From an uncultured Lachnospiraceae bacterium (GTDB lineage Bacteria; Bacillota; Clostridia; Lachnospirales; Lachnospiraceae): a stretch of DNA of 46,261 bases. This document shows positions 43,110 through 46,261 of this stretch, in pieces. Position numbers and translations under genes: made by a program. Location of the stretch: positions 1-46,261 of the forward strand of contig URRQ01000013.1 of assembly GCA_900550235.1 (NCBI GenBank). Reading direction: 5' to 3'. A model generated the notes under the pieces. It did no database searches. It was not told the origin of the DNA and saw only the letters and a program-made list of their open reading frames with translations. Every line of letters begins with the position of its first letter. Positions within the stretch are counted from its first letter, which is position 1.

Positions 43110-43433
43110 CTATTTTTCAACAGCTCTCATCATTTTAATCGCAGCTTTTAAAACTTTCTCTCCGTTCATCATTCCATAATCAGCGGAATCAATTACTGCA
43201 ATCGGAATCCCTGTGTTTCCATAAGCTTTTACTGTCTCATCATACAGATATTTTACCTGTGGTCCAAGTAAAATACAATTCGGCTGCTTTGCTGCAATAA
43301 TTTCACCAATCTGTTCGTGTGGAAACGCTGCTACTTCCATATCCAATTCATGTGAATTAGCAACTTCTTGCATTTTTGCTGCTAACATACTTGTTGACAT
43401 TCCAGCGCTACAAAATAAATATACTTTCTTCAT
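43110..43433 (-). CDS. PTS lactose/cellobiose-family IIB component
   Basis: This is a 107-residue cytoplasmic phosphotransfer protein. The N-terminal MKKVYLFCSAGMSTS holds the phosphorylated Cys8 in the P-loop-like motif CxxGMSTS, and LGPQVKYLYDE follows near residue 57, both standard for CelA/LicB. It receives phosphate from IIA and passes it to the incoming sugar. It lies 21 bases after the IIA gene and 32 bases before IIC. Confidence 0.95.
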   Translation of the reverse strand: MKKVYLFCSAGMSTSMLAAKMQEVANSHELDMEVAAFPHEQIGEIIAAKQPNCILLGPQVKYLYDETVKAYGNTGIPIAVIDSADYGMMNGEKVLKAAIKMMRAVEK

Positions 43434-43454
43434 CTCTTTTTCCTTTCCTTTAGA

Positions 43455-43787
43455 CTACACCGATTTCGTTTCTAATGCCTCAATCCGTTTGTAAGCATCA
43501 ATCAGTTCAATTGCCATAATTTTACATGTTTCCGCTCCCATCAACTGATCTTCGGCATGAATCAACAGAATATTCGGCATTACTTGTGCTTCACCTGAAG
43601 CTTCCTTTTGGATTAAATCTGCATGGACTTTATGCGCATTTATAAAAGCTGCATTTCCTTCTTTGATCATGTTTTCAGACTCTTCATAACATCCCTGCTT
43701 TGCCTTTTGAATCGCACCCATATAAGCGCTTTTTGCTTCACCGGCAAAGGTAATGATCTGAAAACAAACAAGTTCAAGTCCTTCCAT
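43455..43787 (-). CDS. PTS lactose/cellobiose-family IIA component
   Basis: This 110-residue protein is a trimeric helical-bundle type of IIA. The family start ITFAGEAKSAYMGAIQKAK (about 12-30), HADLIQKEA and the phosphorylated His77 in LLIHAEDQLM are all present. AGGAGG is well placed before the ATG. It is the first gene of the PTS operon, 100 bases downstream of its regulator gene; that gap contains a -10 box and an inverted repeat. Confidence 0.95.
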   Translation of the reverse strand: MEGLELVCFQIITFAGEAKSAYMGAIQKAKQGCYEESENMIKEGNAAFINAHKVHADLIQKEASGEAQVMPNILLIHAEDQLMGAETCKIMAIELIDAYKRIEALETKSV

Positions 43788-43813
43788 ATTTACACCTCCT
43801 ATCGTTTGATTAA

Positions 43814-43868
43814 ATTATAACGTATATTCTTTTATATTTTTTTCAATTTTTCTTCCTAGCATTAGGAA
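43814..43868 (-). promoter_or_regulatory. PTS operon promoter with upstream activator-type inverted repeat
   Basis: On the minus strand TATAAT lies at 43819-43814 with no usable -35 (the position holds only A residues). About 54 bases before the start site lies the inverted repeat TTCCTA-GCAT-TAGGAA (43853-43868). A poor -35 with a symmetric site just upstream is what an activator such as the adjacent LicR-type regulator would need. Confidence 0.5.
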
Positions 43869-43886
43869 AAGACATACATATTCCCC

Positions 43887-45782
43887 CTACAACAATGTAC
43901 TCACAAAGTCTTTATAATCCTGAACTTCCAAAAGTTTTGTAAATTTTTCCGAATCAGAAACCACTCCGTTAAGCCAATCAAAAAAGATTTTTAAAAGATT
44001 ACGATTTTCCTCTGTAATTGCCAATAATAAAACAAGTCTTACATCATATTGTCCCCATTTTACCGGCCGTTTCAAAATTGCCGCACTAATTGCTGAATGA
44101 ATTGTATACTGGTTTGACATATTATGCGGTATTGCAAAGCCATGAAAAAATGATGTGGACGAAAGTGTTTCTCGCTTTAAAACACTTTCTTTAAACCCTT
44201 CCGTTACATATCCCCGTGAATACAGATTATCGCACATCGCGGATATGATCTTTTCCGGTTGTTCTTCTACCATGTTTACTGTAAAAAATTCTTCTCGGAT
44301 TAAATTAAGAATAAAAAATTGAAAATTGTTTTTATAGCGAATCTGATCCAATCGATTCAATATCTGAAAAACAACTGCCTCGTCTTTGTAATCGAAAAAC
44401 ATTGATACTTCCGCCGTCATAATCTCTAATGTGTGTGTCAACGGCTGTGTTGTAAGAATAAAATCAGGTTTATTTTTCAATATGTCAGCCTCTTCAAAAT
44501 AACTCATGCACTTTATAATTTCCATTCTCTCACTAAAACGATTCACTATTTTCTGTACACACAGATCGGTAATCATTTTGTTATGCGGGCAAATCAAAAT
44601 GCACTTGTACTTCTTTCTTAAATTAGCCCTCTCATATGCCGATCCTATATGTAGTGCAATAAAAGAAATTTCGTTTTCACTAATTATTATTTTTAAACGC
44701 TCTTCTATAATTTTACAAACCCATACTCCCATTTCAAAAATTAGTGGATATTTTCTTTTCACCTCTTCCAAACATGTATTATCAATTTCTCTCTTCTCAT
44801 AATGCCTTTTCAATAGTGAATTAATGTGCAATTCTAGACCAAGCCTAAATTCTCGGTCCTCACTAAAATCTATATCAAAATATTCTTTAATTTCATCTAT
44901 AATATGCTGAACCATTTCTGAAGCAATTTCTTCTAATTGTTCATTTTCTTTATATCCTTTCTTTTTTCCGCGATTCAAGTAAACAGCAAAATCCACGATT
45001 TCCTCTTCCGGTACTTTTAGCAATAACATTTGAGATATTTTTTCAAAAAAAAGTTTGGAAATTTCATATTCTCTCATTTCTAGAATTTTTTCCCTGCACT
45101 CTATATTTTTCAAAAAATGATAGGAAAGATTTCTTTCCAAAATCACGCCAATATGAATTACTGTTGCCGGAATCTGAATTTCGTTTATCTCATATTGGGA
45201 TTCTAAAAAAATATTTCTAAGTGTCTCTTTTATTTTTAGAAGATTAAATCGCGAAAACTTTTCTGCAATTTTATTTATGTTCAACAAATTTCCGCTCATA
45301 TCCGATAGAATCAATTCTTCATAGAGACGTCTTTTTTCACATTCTTCTCCGGAAAGGCGCAGCATATTACTATTTCTGTCAATTTTTAATCCTGGATAAT
45401 TTCCCAATAATTTACGGGTTTTATTTATATCATTTTCTAAGGAAAATTCTGACACACACATCTCTTTCGATAATTCATACAGATGGATCTGCCCAACCTT
45501 TAACAATTTCTCCAAAATGAAAAGTCTTCGTTCTTCTACTGTCTCCGGCATTTGCTTATCCGTTGCAATGATTAGATTTCTAACTTTCTCTTCCTGAATT
45601 CGATACCCTTTCTTAATATTAGCTTCTATCATTGTATCTTTATAAAAATCATTAATTGCAGCAATGTCATTCCGTATCGTCCTATCAGATACATTTAAAA
45701 GTCTGGCTAAATCTTTTCCTATAATCCAATCTTTTTGACGATTCATAATAGAAATAATCATATTTTGTCTCTTGGTCAGCAT
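43887..45782 (-). CDS. LicR/BglG-type PTS-regulated transcriptional activator
   Basis: This is a 631-residue multidomain regulator. Order: HTH (LARLLNVSDRTIRNDIAAIN, about 24-43), second HTH (about 95-130), two PRD domains whose phosphorylatable histidines lie near TVIHIGVILERNLSYH (first) and LELHINSLLKRH and FIALHIGSAYERA (second), a IIB-like segment (CILICPHNK) and a C-terminal IIA domain with AIPHNMSN (His about 553). The domain set matches DNA-binding LicR/MtlR activators, not RNA-binding BglG antiterminators. It is directly upstream of the PTS operon on the same strand and is presumably its activator, responding to the phosphorylation state of the PTS. An AGGAG lies about 9 bases before the ATG. 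Confidence 0.92.
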   Translation of the reverse strand: MLTKRQNMIISIMNRQKDWIIGKDLARLLNVSDRTIRNDIAAINDFYKDTMIEANIKKGYRIQEEKVRNLIIATDKQMPETVEERRLFILEKLLKVGQIHLYELSKEMCVSEFSLENDINKTRKLLGNYPGLKIDRNSNMLRLSGEECEKRRLYEELILSDMSGNLLNINKIAEKFSRFNLLKIKETLRNIFLESQYEINEIQIPATVIHIGVILERNLSYHFLKNIECREKILEMREYEISKLFFEKISQMLLLKVPEEEIVDFAVYLNRGKKKGYKENEQLEEIASEMVQHIIDEIKEYFDIDFSEDREFRLGLELHINSLLKRHYEKREIDNTCLEEVKRKYPLIFEMGVWVCKIIEERLKIIISENEISFIALHIGSAYERANLRKKYKCILICPHNKMITDLCVQKIVNRFSERMEIIKCMSYFEEADILKNKPDFILTTQPLTHTLEIMTAEVSMFFDYKDEAVVFQILNRLDQIRYKNNFQFFILNLIREEFFTVNMVEEQPEKIISAMCDNLYSRGYVTEGFKESVLKRETLSSTSFFHGFAIPHNMSNQYTIHSAISAAILKRPVKWGQYDVRLVLLLAITEENRNLLKIFFDWLNGVVSDSEKFTKLLEVQDYKDFVSTLL

Positions 45783-45874
45783 GGTCCTTCTCTCCTTTTT
45801 TCTAATGTGGATTTTTAGATATAAAACATGAAATCTCTCTTTATTTTTTATCTGTACTTTGATATTTATCCAAT

Positions 45875-45910
45875 ATTATAATATATAACATAATCACTAG
45901 ATAGTCTAGT
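45875..45910 (-). promoter_or_regulatory. Regulator-gene promoter with palindrome over the -35
   Basis: Minus strand TATAAT at 45880-45875, with a weak TATCTA 17 bases upstream. The palindrome ACTAGA-TAG-TCTAGT (45896-45910) covers that -35 position, so it is a candidate operator for control of the PTS regulator gene. The remaining sequence from 45911 to the rRNA terminator holds no recognisable gene; it is A/T-rich. Confidence 0.5.
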
Positions 45911-45984
45911 ATACGGTTACACTTAATGCATCTCATTAGTTTTTACATACACCCATAAAAAAGGTACGTCACAAAAATGCACAT

Positions 45985-46013
45985 AAAAAAACAGTACCAT
46001 TTCTGATACTGTT
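45985..46013 (-). terminator. Terminator of the rRNA operon
   Basis: On the minus strand AACAGTA (46013-46007), a 10-base loop, TACTGTT (45996-45990), then TTTTT (45989-45985). It lies about 90 bases after the 23S 3' end, with no 5S gene in between. Confidence 0.85.
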
Positions 46014-46099
46014 ATTTTTCATTTTATCTTTATTAGTCATTTTATGTACCTTCAAAACCACATACAAGAAATTTTTCATCCTTTACCCTTAAACCGTCT

Positions 46100-46261
46100 T
46101 GGTTATGCCCTCGACCGATTAGTAACAGTCAGCTCCATACATTACTGCACTTCCACCTCTGTCCTATCTACCTCGTCGTCTTCAAGGGGTCTTACTTCTT
46201 TCGAATGGGATATCTCATCTTGAGGGGGGCTTCACGCTTAGATGCCTTCAGCGTTTATCCC
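46100..46261 (-). rRNA. rrl: 23S rRNA, 3' end, continues beyond the window
   Basis: The minus strand from 46261 gives the conserved 3' region of bacterial 23S rRNA, including AGCGTGAAGCCCCCCTCAAG, GATATCCCATTC and GACTGTTACTAATCGGTCGAGG, ending near CATAACCA at 46100. The 3' limit is set by comparison with the known ending of Firmicutes 23S and may be off by a few bases. The rest of the gene lies to the right of the window. Confidence 0.95.

Noticed and set aside
1..46261. CRISPR arrays, insertion sequences, phage genes or integrases
   Set aside because: No regularly spaced repeats, no transposase or recombinase-like proteins and no attachment-site duplications were seen, although tRNA-Ser and 23S genes border the window.

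Overview
The window looks like a chromosomal segment of a low-GC, anaerobic Gram-positive gut-type bacterium, most likely Lachnospiraceae. This is inferred from AT-rich DNA, strong AGGAGG ribosome sites, TATAAT and extended -10 promoters, a two-gene [FeFe] hydrogenase system, class II GalT and an Opp-type lipoprotein transporter. It opens inside a tRNA-Ser(UGA) gene and closes inside the 3' end of a 23S rRNA gene, both on the minus strand. Nearly everything is on the minus strand. The plus-strand exceptions are a TetR regulator, the hydrogenase pair and an aldose epimerase.

Region 1 (185-5862) is a housekeeping operon behind one consensus promoter: YcxB-like membrane protein, tsaE, tsaB, rimI, a small CxxC protein, rnz, tsaD, ispD and a family 6 uracil/hypoxanthine DNA glycosylase. 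It brings together t6A tRNA modification, tRNA 3' processing and isoprenoid synthesis. Region 2 (5872-8828) holds tex and a divergent TetR regulator; a perfect 12-bp palindrome lies between their -35 boxes. Region 3 (8935-11627) is the Leloir pair galK-galT. Region 4 (11842-15410) is a two-gene [FeFe] hydrogenase whose partner subunit fuses a NuoF-type iron-sulfur end to a GltD-like FAD/NAD(P) reductase.

Region 5 (15489-35167) is the most interesting part. It is a GntR/FCD-controlled set of two tandem minus-strand operons. The upstream operon encodes a Cys/Met-type PLP lyase, a GH36 alpha-galactosidase, a Gfo/Idh/MocA oxidoreductase and a complete Opp/Dpp-type ABC importer. The downstream operon encodes a PepV-like dipeptidase, a GH38 alpha-mannosidase, an M42 aminopeptidase, a D-lyxose/mannose isomerase and a PfkB fructokinase. 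An aldose-1-epimerase-like gene diverges from the regulator. Both operon promoters carry the same 15-base string. Together these genes suggest uptake of mannosylated or galactosylated peptides, or glycans with attached amino acids, followed by deglycosylation and peptide breakdown inside the cell, with mannose going through fructose to fructose-6-phosphate.

Region 6 (35259-40982) contains an acyltransferase-like protein, a heterodimeric ABC exporter with one degenerate ATPase site, and an NCS2 xanthine/uracil permease gene broken by a nonsense codon and an out-of-frame deletion. Region 7 (41061-45910) is a lactose/cellobiose-family PTS (IIA, IIB, IIC) with its LicR/BglG-type regulator and a stand-alone RarA/MgsA C-terminal-domain protein, but no phosphoglycosidase. 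The window ends with an rRNA operon terminator and the 23S 3' end; no 5S gene lies between them.
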